From Intrasporangium flavum (GTDB taxonomy: Bacteria > Actinomycetota > Actinomycetes > Actinomycetales > Dermatophilaceae): a DNA stretch of 64,000 nt. Both the position numbers and the translations under genes were made by a program. Below are positions 25,723-34,030 of this stretch, one piece after another (within the stretch, counting starts at the first letter, position 1; each line of letters opens with the position of its first letter). The notes beneath the pieces are model-generated. The model was not told where the DNA came from. It did no database searches and saw only the letters and a list, made by a program, of their open reading frames with translations. Where the stretch lies: assembly GCF_001956915.1 (NCBI RefSeq), contig NZ_MLJO01000003.1:124001-188000 (forward strand), written 5' to 3'.

Positions 25723-26685
25723 ATGGGCGCCGTGGTCAGCACCGACAACTTCGTCCGCGCCGAGACGGCGCGGATGCTGCACGACCTGCAGCAGAGCGCC
25801 GGAGGCGTCAACGTCTTCCGCCACAACCGGCTGCCGGCGCCGATCGACGAGCAGACCGTCATCCGGCTCAACCGCGACACCCTCTACAGCTTCGCCGTCG
25901 TCGACCTGACCCGTGGCGCGACGCTGTCGCTCCCCGACGTGGGCGGCCGCTACCTCTCGGCCATGGTGGTCGACGAGGACCACTACGTCGTGCAGGTGCT
26001 GCACGAGCCCGGGCAGCACCGGCTCACCGTCGAGGACCCCGGCTCGGGCCACGCCCTGTTGGCCGTGCGCACCCTCGTCGACCCCGACGACCCCGACGAC
26101 CTGGCTGCGGTCGCCTCGATCCAGGACGCCATCACCGTCGTCGCCGACTCGGCCGAGCCCTACGTCATGCCCGACCACGACCAGCCCTCCCTCGACGAGA
26201 CGCGTCAGGCGCTGCTCGCGCTCGCGCGCAACCTGCGGGGCTCCGAGCGGATGTTCGGCTCCCCAGACGAGGTCGACCCGGTGCGCCACCTCATCGGCAC
26301 CGCGGCCGGCTGGGGCGGCCTGCCCACCCGCGAGGCCGTCTACCTCGGGGTGGACCCGCGCGTCCCACCCGGCAGCTACACCCTGACGATGCGCGACGTG
26401 CCCGCCGACGCCTTCTGGTCGGTCAGCGTCTACAACGCGGCCGGCTACTTCGAGCCGAACGTCTCCGGCCGCTACTCGCTCAACAGCGTCACCGCAGCCC
26501 ACGAGGACGCAGGAGCTGCTGCGGACGGCGTCACGGTCCGCTTCGTGCCCGACGACTCGGTGACCGGACCGAACACCCTGCCGATCCCCGGCGAGGGCTG
26601 GAACTACCTCGTCCGCCTGTACCGACCTCGGGCCGAGGTCATCGACGGCTCGTGGACCCTGCCGAGGCTCGAGCCTGCCGGCTGA
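25723..26685 (+). CDS. DUF1254/DUF1214 domain protein
   Basis: A 320-residue soluble protein. The first part matches DUF1254 (NVFRHNRLPAPIDEQTVIRLNRDTLYSFAVVDLTRGATLSLPD is split around residues 30-75) and the last part DUF1214 (YTLTMRDVPADAFWSVSVYNAAGYF, then NYLVRLYRPR). The two domains usually occur together in proteins of unknown biochemical role. No signal peptide is seen, unlike many relatives. ATG 25723 follows GGGAAGG; GTG 25735 is a weaker alternative. It converges on nrdJ and is closed by a perfect 14-bp-stem hairpin. Confidence 0.85.
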   Translation: MGAVVSTDNFVRAETARMLHDLQQSAGGVNVFRHNRLPAPIDEQTVIRLNRDTLYSFAVVDLTRGATLSLPDVGGRYLSAMVVDEDHYVVQVLHEPGQHRLTVEDPGSGHALLAVRTLVDPDDPDDLAAVASIQDAITVVADSAEPYVMPDHDQPSLDETRQALLALARNLRGSERMFGSPDEVDPVRHLIGTAAGWGGLPTREAVYLGVDPRVPPGSYTLTMRDVPADAFWSVSVYNAAGYFEPNVSGRYSLNSVTAAHEDAGAAADGVTVRFVPDDSVTGPNTLPIPGEGWNYLVRLYRPRAEVIDGSWTLPRLEPAG

Positions 26686-26695
26686 GCACGTGCGG

Positions 26696-26727
26696 AGGGC
26701 CCGGACGGCGGTTGCCGTCCGGGCCCT
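26696..26727. terminator. Bidirectional hairpin between DUF1254 gene and nrdJ
   Basis: Perfect 14-bp stem (26696-26709 with 26714-26727) with the loop GGTT, placed between two convergent genes and 10 to 15 bp from both stop codons. It can serve both directions. Confidence 0.8.
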
Positions 26728-26741
26728 CACGCTGGTGCTGG

Positions 26742-29666
26742 TCAGCTGCAGCCGCTGGTGCTGCCGCACCCCTCGCAGACGTAGCAGGAGCCGGCGGGAC
26801 GCATCTTCGTGCCGCAGGTCATGCAGATCGGGGCGTCGGCGGTGATGCCACCGAACTTCTCGAGCAGCTCGGCCGAGCTGTGCACGTCGCCGGAGGCCTC
26901 GCGGGCCGACGCGGCACCGGCGCCGAACTTGACCTCGACCTCACCGGCCTTCTCCGCCTTGGGCTCGGACTTCGGCTCCTTCTTGGCGACGGGCGTCGTC
27001 TGCTGGAGCGTCTCGAGCTCCTCGGCCAGCTCGTCCTCGTCCTCGTCGTCGCTGGCCTCGATCGCCTCGTACGAGCCGGTCTCGACCTGGCGCGCGCGCT
27101 CCTCGGCGGTGTGGATGCCCATGAACGAGCGGGTGTCGAAGTCGAGGTAGTCGAGCGCGAGCCGACGGAAGACGTAGTCCATGAGCGACTGGGCCATGCG
27201 CACGTCGGGGTCGTCGGTCATGCCGGCCGGCTCGAACCGGAGGTTCGTGAACTTCTCCACGTACGTCTCGAGCGGCACGCCGTACTGCAGGCCGACCGAG
27301 ACGGCGATCGAGAAGGCATCCATGACGCCGGCCAGGGTCGAGCCCTGCTTGCCGAACTTGAGGAAGATCTCGCCGAGCTCACCGTTCTCGTACGTGCCGG
27401 CGGTGAGGTAGCCCTCGGCGCCACCGACCGCGAACGACGTGGTCTGCGACGTGCGGCGCTTGGGCAGACGACGACGGACCGGGCGGTACTCGATGATCTT
27501 CTCGACCTTGGGCTCGGCGGCCGCGGCCGGCTCGTCCTTGGCCTTGTCCTTGGCGGTCGAGCCACCGTCGGACAGCGGCTGGCCGACCTTGCAGTTGTCG
27601 CGGTAGACCGCGAGCGCCTTGATGCCGAGCTTCCAGCCCTGCATGTAGACGTCCTCGATCTCCTCGACCGTGGCCGTCTCGGGCAGGTTGACCGTCTTGG
27701 AGATGGCGCCGGACAGGAACGGCTGCGCCGCCGCCATCATCCGCACGTGGCCCATCGGGGAGATGGCGCGCTGGCCCATCGCGGTGTCGAAGACCTCGTA
27801 GTGCTCCGGCTTGAGGCCGGGAGCGTCGACGACGTGGCCCTTGTCGGCGATGTACTCGACGATGGCCTCGATCGACTCCTGCTGGTAGCCGAGCTTCTTC
27901 AGGGCCCGCGGGATCGTCAGGTTGACGATCTGCATCGAGCCGCCACCGACGAGCTTCTTGAACTTGACGAGCGAGAAGTCCGGCTCGATGCCGGTGGTGT
28001 CGCAGTCCATCATGAAGCCGATGGTGCCGGTGGGGGCGAGCACCGACGCCTGGGCGTTGCGGTAGCCGTGCTTCTCACCGAGCTTGATGACGTCGTCCCA
28101 GGCCTTCGTGGCGACCTTGTGGATGCCCGAGTCCATGGCGTCGAGCGTCTTGATGTCGTCGTTGGCGGCCTGGTGCTTGCGCATGACGCGCTTGTGGGCG
28201 TCGGCGTTGCGGGCGTAGCCGGCGTAGGCGCCGACGACCGAGGCCATCTCGGCGGAGCGCTTGTAGGCGGCACCGGTGAGCAGCGAGGTGATCGAGGCGG
28301 CGAGTGCGCGCCCACCCTCGGAGTCGTAGCCGTGGCCGGTGGCCATGAGCAGTGCACCGAGGTTGGCGTAGCCGATGCCGAGCTGGCGGTAGTTGCGCGT
28401 CGTCTCGCCGATCGGGTCGGTCGGGAAGTCCGCGAAGCAGATCGAGATGTCCATCGCCGTGATGACGAGCTCGACGACCTTCTGGAAGGTGACGGCGTCG
28501 AAGGTGTCGTCGTCCTTGAGGAACTTCAGCAGGTTGAGCGAGGCGAGGTTGCACGAGCTGTTGTCGAGCGACATGTACTCCGAGCACGGGTTGGACGCGG
28601 TGATGCGGCCGGTCTCGGGGTTGGTGTGCCAGGCGTTGATCGTGTCGTCGTACTGGATGCCCGGGTCGGCGCACTCCCACGCGGCCTTGGCGATCTTGGC
28701 GAAGAGGTCACGGGCGTCGACGGTGTCGATGACCGAGCCGTCGGAGCGCGAGCGCAGGCCGAAGTCGGTGCCGTTCTCGACGGCCTTCATGAACTCGTCG
28801 TTGACGCGGACCGAGTTGTTCGCGTTCTGGTACTGGACGGAGACGATGTCCTTGCCGCCGAGGTCCATGTCGAAGCCGGCGTCGCGCAGGGCGCGGATCT
28901 TGTCCTCCTCGCGCGCCTTCGTCTCGACGAACTCCTCGATGTCGGGGTGGTCGACGTCGAGGACGACCATCTTGGCGGCACGACGCGTGGCGCCGCCCGA
29001 CTTGATGGTGCCCGCGGACGCGTCGGCGCCGCGCATGAAGGAGACCGGGCCGGAGGCCGTGCCGCCGGAGGAGAGCAGTTCCTTGGAGGAGCGGAGGCGG
29101 GAGAGGTTGAGGCCGGCGCCGGAGCCGCCCTGGAAGATCTTCCCCTCCTCCTTGTACCAGTTGAGGATGGAGTCCATCGAGTCGTCGACGGCGAGGATGA
29201 AGCAGGCCGAGACCTGCTGCGGCGACTTGGTGCCGACGTTGAACCACACCGGCGAGTTGAACGAGAAGACCTGGTGCAGCAGCGCCCACGTCAGCTCGTG
29301 CTCGAAGACCTCGGCGTCGTCGGGCGAGGCGAAGTAGCCGTTGCTCTTGCCGGCGGCGACGTAGGTGAGCACGACGCGGTCGATGAGCTGCTTGAGCGAG
29401 ACCTCGCGGGCCGGCGTGCCGACCGCGCCGCGGAAGTACTTGGTCGTGACGATGGTGCTCGCGTTGATCGACCAGAAGTCGGGGAACTCGACCCCGCGCT
29501 GCTCGAAGATCGTCTCGCCCGTCTTCCAGTTCTGCTGGACGACGTCGCGCTTCTCCCACGTCACCTCGTCGTACGGGTGGACGCCGGGCGTGGTGTAGAT
29601 GCGCTCGATCTTGACGCCCTTGGCGCCGGCCTTCGAGCGAGATGTGCGGTTACCGATCTCCGTCAT
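26742..29666 (-). CDS. nrdJ: Class II (coenzyme B12-dependent) ribonucleoside-diphosphate reductase
   Basis: A 974-residue single-subunit ribonucleotide reductase that makes deoxyribonucleotides with or without oxygen. Visible family features are an N-terminal segment with CFILAVDDSMDSIL, the Gly-rich GGSGAGLNLSRLR loop, the active-site motif NPCSEYMSLDN followed by SSCNLASLNLL, and the PTGTIGFMMDCDTTG motif. The C-terminus has an acidic linker and a zinc-finger-like tail with CMTCGTKM and CYVCEGCG. ATG 29666 is clear. It is downstream of nrdR on the same strand (129 bp apart, with a small hairpin), so the pair forms the nrdRJ operon known from Streptomyces. No cobalamin riboswitch was recognised. 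Confidence 0.97.
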   Translation of the reverse strand: MTEIGNRTSRSKAGAKGVKIERIYTTPGVHPYDEVTWEKRDVVQQNWKTGETIFEQRGVEFPDFWSINASTIVTTKYFRGAVGTPAREVSLKQLIDRVVLTYVAAGKSNGYFASPDDAEVFEHELTWALLHQVFSFNSPVWFNVGTKSPQQVSACFILAVDDSMDSILNWYKEEGKIFQGGSGAGLNLSRLRSSKELLSSGGTASGPVSFMRGADASAGTIKSGGATRRAAKMVVLDVDHPDIEEFVETKAREEDKIRALRDAGFDMDLGGKDIVSVQYQNANNSVRVNDEFMKAVENGTDFGLRSRSDGSVIDTVDARDLFAKIAKAAWECADPGIQYDDTINAWHTNPETGRITASNPCSEYMSLDNSSCNLASLNLLKFLKDDDTFDAVTFQKVVELVITAMDISICFADFPTDPIGETTRNYRQLGIGYANLGALLMATGHGYDSEGGRALAASITSLLTGAAYKRSAEMASVVGAYAGYARNADAHKRVMRKHQAANDDIKTLDAMDSGIHKVATKAWDDVIKLGEKHGYRNAQASVLAPTGTIGFMMDCDTTGIEPDFSLVKFKKLVGGGSMQIVNLTIPRALKKLGYQQESIEAIVEYIADKGHVVDAPGLKPEHYEVFDTAMGQRAISPMGHVRMMAAAQPFLSGAISKTVNLPETATVEEIEDVYMQGWKLGIKALAVYRDNCKVGQPLSDGGSTAKDKAKDEPAAAAEPKVEKIIEYRPVRRRLPKRRTSQTTSFAVGGAEGYLTAGTYENGELGEIFLKFGKQGSTLAGVMDAFSIAVSVGLQYGVPLETYVEKFTNLRFEPAGMTDDPDVRMAQSLMDYVFRRLALDYLDFDTRSFMGIHTAEERARQVETGSYEAIEASDDEDEDELAEELETLQQTTPVAKKEPKSEPKAEKAGEVEVKFGAGAASAREASGDVHSSAELLEKFGGITADAPICMTCGTKMRPAGSCYVCEGCGSTSGCS

Positions 29667-29691
29667 TTCCTGCGGCCTCCCTGACCGTGTG

Positions 29692-29710
29692 CGGGCCCGC
29701 CCCGGGCCCG
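29692..29710. repeat. Small hairpin in the nrdR-nrdJ spacer
   Basis: CGGGCCCG is repeated at 29692-29699 and 29703-29710 with a 3-base loop. Each copy is itself a palindrome, so the pair can form an 8-bp hairpin. It could act as a weak attenuator or RNA-stability element between nrdR and nrdJ; this is inference. Confidence 0.4.
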
Positions 29711-29795
29711 AGTGCTCGTCGTGTCGTTCGATGCCAGTGTCTCGCCGGGGTCTGACAGTCCCCTTGTCGTGATGGGCGATTCGTGTGGAGGGTGG

Positions 29796-30293
29796 TTACC
29801 GCTGCGCGCCGATCTCGGGGTGGGCGTCTGGGCCCGTCCCGAGCGCGTCACGTTCGGCTCGGAGGAGCGCGATGGCCCCTTCGAAGTCCTCGAGGCTCTC
29901 CCAGGCCTGGTAGACGCTGGCGAACCTGAGGAAGGCGACCTCGTCGAGCTCTCGGAGCGGCTCGAGGACGGCCATGCCGACCTCGTGCGCCTCGATCTCG
30001 GCGTTTCCCTGCGAACGGATGGCTTCCTCGACCTTCTGGGCGAGCAGCGCGAGGTCGTCCTCGGTGACCGGTCGGCCCTGGCAGGCCTTGCGGACGCCGG
30101 AGAGGACCTTGACCCTGCTGAACGGCTCGGTGACGCCGGACCGCTTGATCACGTTGAGGCTCGAGGTCTCGAGCGTCGTGAAGCGGCGGTTGCACTCGGG
30201 GCACTGGCGGCGGCGGCGGATGGCCGCGCCGTCGTCGGTGGTGCGCGAGTCGATGACCCGCGAGTCGGTGTGCCGACAGAACGGACAGTGCAC
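29796..30293 (-). CDS. nrdR: Transcriptional repressor NrdR
   Basis: A 165-residue ATP/dATP-sensing repressor of ribonucleotide reductase genes. The N-terminal zinc ribbon has C3-P-F-C6 and C31-P-E-C34, and the ATP-cone domain follows (about residues 48-140: [46 protein letters not shown]). A 20-residue tail is variable. ATG 30293 follows GGAGAAGGAGG. It is first in an operon with nrdJ, and tandem NrdR-box-like repeats lie about 175-220 bp upstream, consistent with autoregulation. Confidence 0.97.
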   Translation of the reverse strand: MHCPFCRHTDSRVIDSRTTDDGAAIRRRRQCPECNRRFTTLETSSLNVIKRSGVTEPFSRVKVLSGVRKACQGRPVTEDDLALLAQKVEEAIRSQGNAEIEAHEVGMAVLEPLRELDEVAFLRFASVYQAWESLEDFEGAIALLRAERDALGTGPDAHPEIGAQR

Positions 30294-30465
30294 GACGGGT
30301 CACCTCCTTCTCCGTAAGCCCAGTCGTAGGAACGCTCTCGGTCGTCTCCCTATGCCGTCCACGAGCCTCTCCGAGGCCCGGGTCGGTGTTCGTGGGACCG
30401 GCCGGGCTGGGGATGGATCTGTGGACGGACTGGGGACGACCTGTCCATAACCCCCGTTTGGTTGG

Positions 30466-30512
30466 GGACTACATGTGGACGTCTTACATCCGTGTAACTA
30501 CTAGATGTAGGG
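30466..30512 (-). promoter_or_regulatory. Tandem NrdR-box-like operator
   Basis: GGACTACATGTGGACG (30466-30481) and ACTACTAGATGTAGGG (30497-30512) are two imperfect 16-bp palindromes separated by 15 bp, so the centres are 31 bp apart, three helical turns. The second contains CTAC-N5-GTAG. This matches the tandem NrdR-box architecture described for Streptomyces nrdRJ. Binding by NrdR is inferred; the base match to the consensus is partial. Confidence 0.65.
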
Positions 30513-30629
30513 GTAACTGTAGGCAGGTCGTGACCCGCGTCGCAAGCACTTCGGAAAAACCGGGCGCGGCGTGTCCCTGACCTGCACAAACGCCCCACGC
30601 GTCCCATCCGTCACGGCGTGTCGCGAGAC

Positions 30630-30657
30630 GGTCGACCCCAACATCTAGGGGTCGACC
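30630..30657 (-). terminator. Hairpin downstream of the MFS gene
   Basis: Perfect 10-bp stem GGTCGACCCC / GGGGTCGACC around an 8-base loop, 66 bp beyond the MFS stop codon. No T-run follows. A terminator role is likely but the distance leaves doubt. Confidence 0.5.
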
Positions 30658-30722
30658 AACGTACCGACTCCCCCATGTGGCGGATGCGGAGGGGGTGGCG
30701 CGTCAGCTCACCTCAGCCAACC

Positions 30723-31955
30723 TCAGCGCACCTCGGCGATCCCGGGACGCGTCGCGAACCACACGCAGAGCACCGCCATGCCGACGCCGCAGGCCGTGGC
30801 GGCGGTCAGCACCGACGTCGCGGCGGCCAGCGCGCCGAAGGCGGGGATCGCGACGGGCACCAGGGCGAGGTCACCGAGCCCGGAGAGCGACGACACGCGT
30901 CCGAGGTGGCTCGTGGCGACTGTCCGCTGGTAGGCGCCCGACAGCCAGACCGACGCGGCGCCGGCGCACAGGCCGATGCCGAGCATCGCCCCGAGCAGGA
31001 CCGGTCGGGCGTCGACCCCCGCGCCCGCGATGAGCACACCCTGCGCGACGAGGATGCGGAACCCGGCCCGGGCCGGGCGCTGCGGCCGGACCCGGATGCC
31101 GGCGAGGCTGCCGAGGATGGCGCCCGCGGCGAAGGCGGCCTCGGCATAACCGAGCCACGAGGCCCCCCAGCCGGACCCGGTCACCCGCAGGGCGACGCCG
31201 AGGGCGATGACCGGGGAGACGAAGACGTTGAGGGCGGCGAGACCGAGCACGAGCAGCCGGGCGCGGTCGTCCCGACGCAGGTAGGCGACGCCGTCGCGGA
31301 CGCTGGCCAGCCACGGCACCCCCACCGACCGCGGCAGGGCGAACCTCGGGCGGACGACGAGGCCGAGGGTGAGCGCGATCGCGACGAAGGTCACCGCGTC
31401 GAGCACCATGGCGCCGGCCGGCCCGGTCCAGGCGACGACCGCGCCGCCGGCAGGAGCACCCAGCAGCCGCGCCGTGCGGTTGCCGATCTGGTTCCAGCCG
31501 CTGACGGTGGCGAGGTCCTCGCTCGCCACGAGCTGGCGGGCCATCGTCGCACCCGACGGCATCGTCAGGCCGGCGACGGCCCCGAGCGTGACGCCGAGGG
31601 CGATGAGCAGGCCGGCCCCGCGGACGCCCGAGGCCCAGGCCGCGGCCCCGGCGAGGAGCACCACGCCCTGGGCCAGTCGCCCGACGACGAGGACCCGACG
31701 CGTGTCGTACCGGTCGGCGAGCACGCCGCCCGCGACGACGAGCGCGGCCTGCGGGATCATCTCCGCGCCGAGGACGACGCCGGCCATGGCGGGCGAGAGC
31801 GTGTGGGCGGCGGTCCACGCGAGCGCGACCGTCCAGAGAGCATCGCCGAACCACGACAGGAACATCGCGGCGACCCAGGCGCGCACCATCCCGTCGCGAC
31901 GCAGCGGCGGGGGCGGGGCGCCGACGAGAGCCGGCGCGGTCGCGACGGCGCTCAC
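30723..31955 (-). CDS. MFS transporter, drug/metabolite efflux type
   Basis: A 410-residue membrane protein with about 12 helices of the MFS_3/enterobactin-exporter-like group: FLSWFGDALWTVALAW in helix 1, the loop motif GGVLADRYDTRRVLV, SGWNQIGNRTARLLGAPAGG in helices 4-5, and LGYAEAAFAAGAILGSLAG in the second half. Such proteins commonly export drugs or siderophores. GTG 31955 overlaps the stop of the upstream ArsR-type regulator by 4 bp, so the pair is an operon in which the regulator probably controls the exporter. Confidence 0.88.
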   Translation of the reverse strand: MSAVATAPALVGAPPPPLRRDGMVRAWVAAMFLSWFGDALWTVALAWTAAHTLSPAMAGVVLGAEMIPQAALVVAGGVLADRYDTRRVLVVGRLAQGVVLLAGAAAWASGVRGAGLLIALGVTLGAVAGLTMPSGATMARQLVASEDLATVSGWNQIGNRTARLLGAPAGGAVVAWTGPAGAMVLDAVTFVAIALTLGLVVRPRFALPRSVGVPWLASVRDGVAYLRRDDRARLLVLGLAALNVFVSPVIALGVALRVTGSGWGASWLGYAEAAFAAGAILGSLAGIRVRPQRPARAGFRILVAQGVLIAGAGVDARPVLLGAMLGIGLCAGAASVWLSGAYQRTVATSHLGRVSSLSGLGDLALVPVAIPAFGALAAATSVLTAATACGVGMAVLCVWFATRPGIAEVR

Positions 31956-32602
31956 GGCTTCACCGGGGCGCTCGGGAAGACGCGCGTGCCGACGCGGACG
32001 GGGTAGCGCTCGGCGTCCGGGTGGGCTCGCGCGTCCGCGCGGCAGTCCTCGCTCCAGGCCAGCACGACCTCGGTGAGTCGCGCACCGAGGTCGTGCATCT
32101 GCTCGAGGGTCGCCCGCTCCAGCGTGTCGGTCGCGGTGGCGGCCCGGCGGAGCTCCTCCGGCGCGTCCTGGGACGTGGCGAGCCACTGCTGGACGGCACG
32201 CACGTGGTGGCGGAAGTTCTCGGCCTCCGCCGTGGCGGCGATGCGACGCGCCACGGTGCCCGGGACGAAGTCGGACGCGTCCCACGACAGCCGGCGGGGA
32301 CGGCTGCGCCACCAGCTCTCCCGCGTGTCGCGGGCCAGCTCGGGGGCCGGCTCGACGAAGCCGTGCCGGTGCAGCACCCCGACGTGGTGGCTGACGGAGC
32401 CGACGGCGAGACCGGTGCGGCGGGCGAGCTGCCCGACGGTCGCGGGGCCCTCGACGGAGAGCAGCTCGCAGATCCACCGACGCGTCGGGTGGTGGAAGGC
32501 AGAGAGCACCTCGAGGAGGGCGTCGCCGGACTCGGCGCCGACAGCGTCGGCATCGGTCGGGGTCGTGGTCTCGTGGCGCTCGGCCGCGGTGCGTCGGGGC
32601 AT
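31952..32602 (-). CDS. ArsR/HTH_20-type transcriptional regulator
   Basis: A 216-residue DNA-binding protein. The winged helix lies at about residues 28-100 (LLEVLSAFHHPTRRWICELLSVEGPATVGQLARRTGLAVGSVSHHVGVLHRHGFV read in segments), followed by a helical C-terminal part with HVRAVQQWLATS. No ArsR-type Cys metal site is seen, so a small organic ligand is more likely. ATG 32602 is chosen because it lies just downstream of a palindromic operator and matches relatives; the frame is open further up. It is translationally coupled to the MFS exporter. Confidence 0.82.
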   Translation of the reverse strand: MPRRTAAERHETTTPTDADAVGAESGDALLEVLSAFHHPTRRWICELLSVEGPATVGQLARRTGLAVGSVSHHVGVLHRHGFVEPAPELARDTRESWWRSRPRRLSWDASDFVPGTVARRIAATAEAENFRHHVRAVQQWLATSQDAPEELRRAATATDTLERATLEQMHDLGARLTEVVLAWSEDCRADARAHPDAERYPVRVGTRVFPSAPVKP

Positions 32603-32632
32603 GCCGCCCACGATCGCGTGCGTGGCGCAGAC

Positions 32633-32650
32633 ATACAAGGGCTCTTGTAT
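32633..32650. promoter_or_regulatory. Palindromic operator of the ArsR-MFS operon
   Basis: ATACAAG-GGCT-CTTGTAT is a perfect inverted repeat with 7-bp arms, 31 bp upstream of the regulator start. It is AT-rich in a very GC-rich setting and overlaps the likely -10 region on the minus strand. Autoregulation by the ArsR-type protein is inferred. It may also affect the divergent histidine kinase gene. Confidence 0.7.
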
Positions 32651-32768
32651 AACTCGCCCGATCGTCACGGGCGACGCCGGCCGCGGCGACACGCCCACCC
32701 TCGACGTGCGCCACGGCCGTGCCATGTCGCAAGATCAACTCGTGACAAAGCGGACACTTGACGAGCCG

Positions 32769-34010
32769 ATGACGACAGCGCGGACGGAGGAGGCGCCCGG
32801 ACAGCGGCGCGACGCCCTCCTGAGCCGCTACGGCGTGCTCGACGGCACGGTGGCCAACCGTGACCTCCAGGCTCTCGTGGGCATGGCGGCACAGATCTGC
32901 GTCGTGCCGAACGCCGCGATCAACCTCATCACCTCGACGCAGCAGCGGCAGGTGGCCACGGCCGGGTTCGAGCCGTCGATCTGCCTGCGCGAGGACTCGA
33001 TGTGCGCCGTCGTGCTCGAACGGCCCGAGCCGGTCGTCGTGCCCAACGCGGCGATGGACGCCCGCTTCCGCGACAACCCGTTCGTCACGGGAACCCTCGG
33101 CCACGTCCGGTTCTACGCATCCGCTCCGCTGACGACGCCCGAGGGCGTCATCATCGGCCGGCTCTGCGTCTTCGACACCCAGCCGCGGACCCTCACCCCC
33201 GAGCAGGAGCACGCGCTCACGGTGCTCGCCGACCGGATCGTCGACGTTCTCGAGCTGCGGCTGCGCAGTCGCGAGCTCGAGGAGTCGCTCTCCGAGCTCA
33301 CCGCGGCACGGGACGAGCTGCGACGCTCGAACGAGCTGCTGTCGGACTTCGCCGGCCAGGTGAGCCACGACCTGCGCAGTCCTCTCTCGGCCATCATGGC
33401 CAGCGCCGAGATGCTCGGGCAGCGCGAGTCCGTCGTCGAGGACCCCTTGGCCACCCGGCTGGTCGGCACGACCTTCCGGGCCTCGACGCGGATGGCGGGA
33501 CTCATCGAGGAGATCCTCACGCACGCGCGGGTCGGGGCTCGGCTCGAGCGCACCGAGACCGAGCTCGACGACGTGCTGGCCGACGTCCTCACCGACCTCG
33601 GACCGAGCATCGAGCACACGCGCGCGACCGTCACGGCCGAGCAGCTGCCGACCCTGTGGGCCGACGGGGCCCAGCTGTACTCGGTGCTGCTCAACCTCGT
33701 GTCGAACGCGCTCAAGTACACCCGACCGGACAGCGATCCCGTCGTCACCGTCGCCGCCCGCCAGCACGACGACGTGTGGCGGATCACCGTGCAGGACAAC
33801 GGGTCCGGCATCGAGGAGGCCGACCGCGAGAGCATCTTCCAGCTCTTCAAGCGGGTGGCCACCGACGTCGACGGCAGCGGGATCGGGCTGGCCACGTGCA
33901 AGCGGATCGTCGAGGTGCACGGGGGCGCCATCGGTGTCGACCCGGCCCCTGACGGCGGGTCACGCTTCTGGTTCGAGCTGCCGTCCGCCGCGCCGGACGA
34001 GGGCTCCTGA
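32769..34010 (+). CDS. GAF domain sensor histidine kinase
   Basis: A 413-residue soluble sensor kinase. Residues about 15-165 form a GAF domain of the type with ALLSRYGVLDG at its start and PVVVPNAAMDARF, FYASAPLTTPEG inside. A short coiled linker (LRLRSRELEESLSELTAA) leads to the HisKA dimerisation helix with H200 in FAGQVSHDLRSPLSAI, and the ATPase domain has LLNLVSNALKYT (N box), VQDNGSGIEE (G1) and GSGIGLATCKRIVEVHGG (G2). No transmembrane segment is present. ATG 32769 is used; ATG 32724 or GTG 32742 are possible. No response regulator gene is adjacent, so its partner is unknown. Confidence 0.9.
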   Translation: MTTARTEEAPGQRRDALLSRYGVLDGTVANRDLQALVGMAAQICVVPNAAINLITSTQQRQVATAGFEPSICLREDSMCAVVLERPEPVVVPNAAMDARFRDNPFVTGTLGHVRFYASAPLTTPEGVIIGRLCVFDTQPRTLTPEQEHALTVLADRIVDVLELRLRSRELEESLSELTAARDELRRSNELLSDFAGQVSHDLRSPLSAIMASAEMLGQRESVVEDPLATRLVGTTFRASTRMAGLIEEILTHARVGARLERTETELDDVLADVLTDLGPSIEHTRATVTAEQLPTLWADGAQLYSVLLNLVSNALKYTRPDSDPVVTVAARQHDDVWRITVQDNGSGIEEADRESIFQLFKRVATDVDGSGIGLATCKRIVEVHGGAIGVDPAPDGGSRFWFELPSAAPDEGS

Positions 34011-34030
34011 TCCGACGGAGCGGGGTGCGC

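Larger units (their letters stand above)
30294..30722. other. 429-bp intergenic region upstream of nrdR
   Basis: No gene was seen here. It is less GC-rich than its surroundings around 30450-30560. It holds two NrdR-box-like repeats (30466-30481 and 30497-30512) belonging to nrdR, and a perfect 10-bp-stem hairpin (30630-30657) near the end of the MFS gene. An open frame covering its right part on the plus strand is a shadow of the MFS gene. Confidence 0.7.

Noticed and set aside
26652..29684. 1010-codon plus-strand open frame opposite nrdJ
   Set aside because: nrdJ on the other strand has intact catalytic motifs; the plus frame is low-complexity Leu/Asp/Arg/Gly sequence.
29667..30293. Possible cobalamin riboswitch for nrdJ
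   Set aside because: No B12-box-like conserved core was found before nrdR or nrdJ; NrdR control is sufficient.
30618..32006. Long plus-strand open frame rich in Arg, Gly, Asp and Glu
   Set aside because: It is a composition shadow of the MFS gene on the minus strand, with no ribosome binding site or domain.
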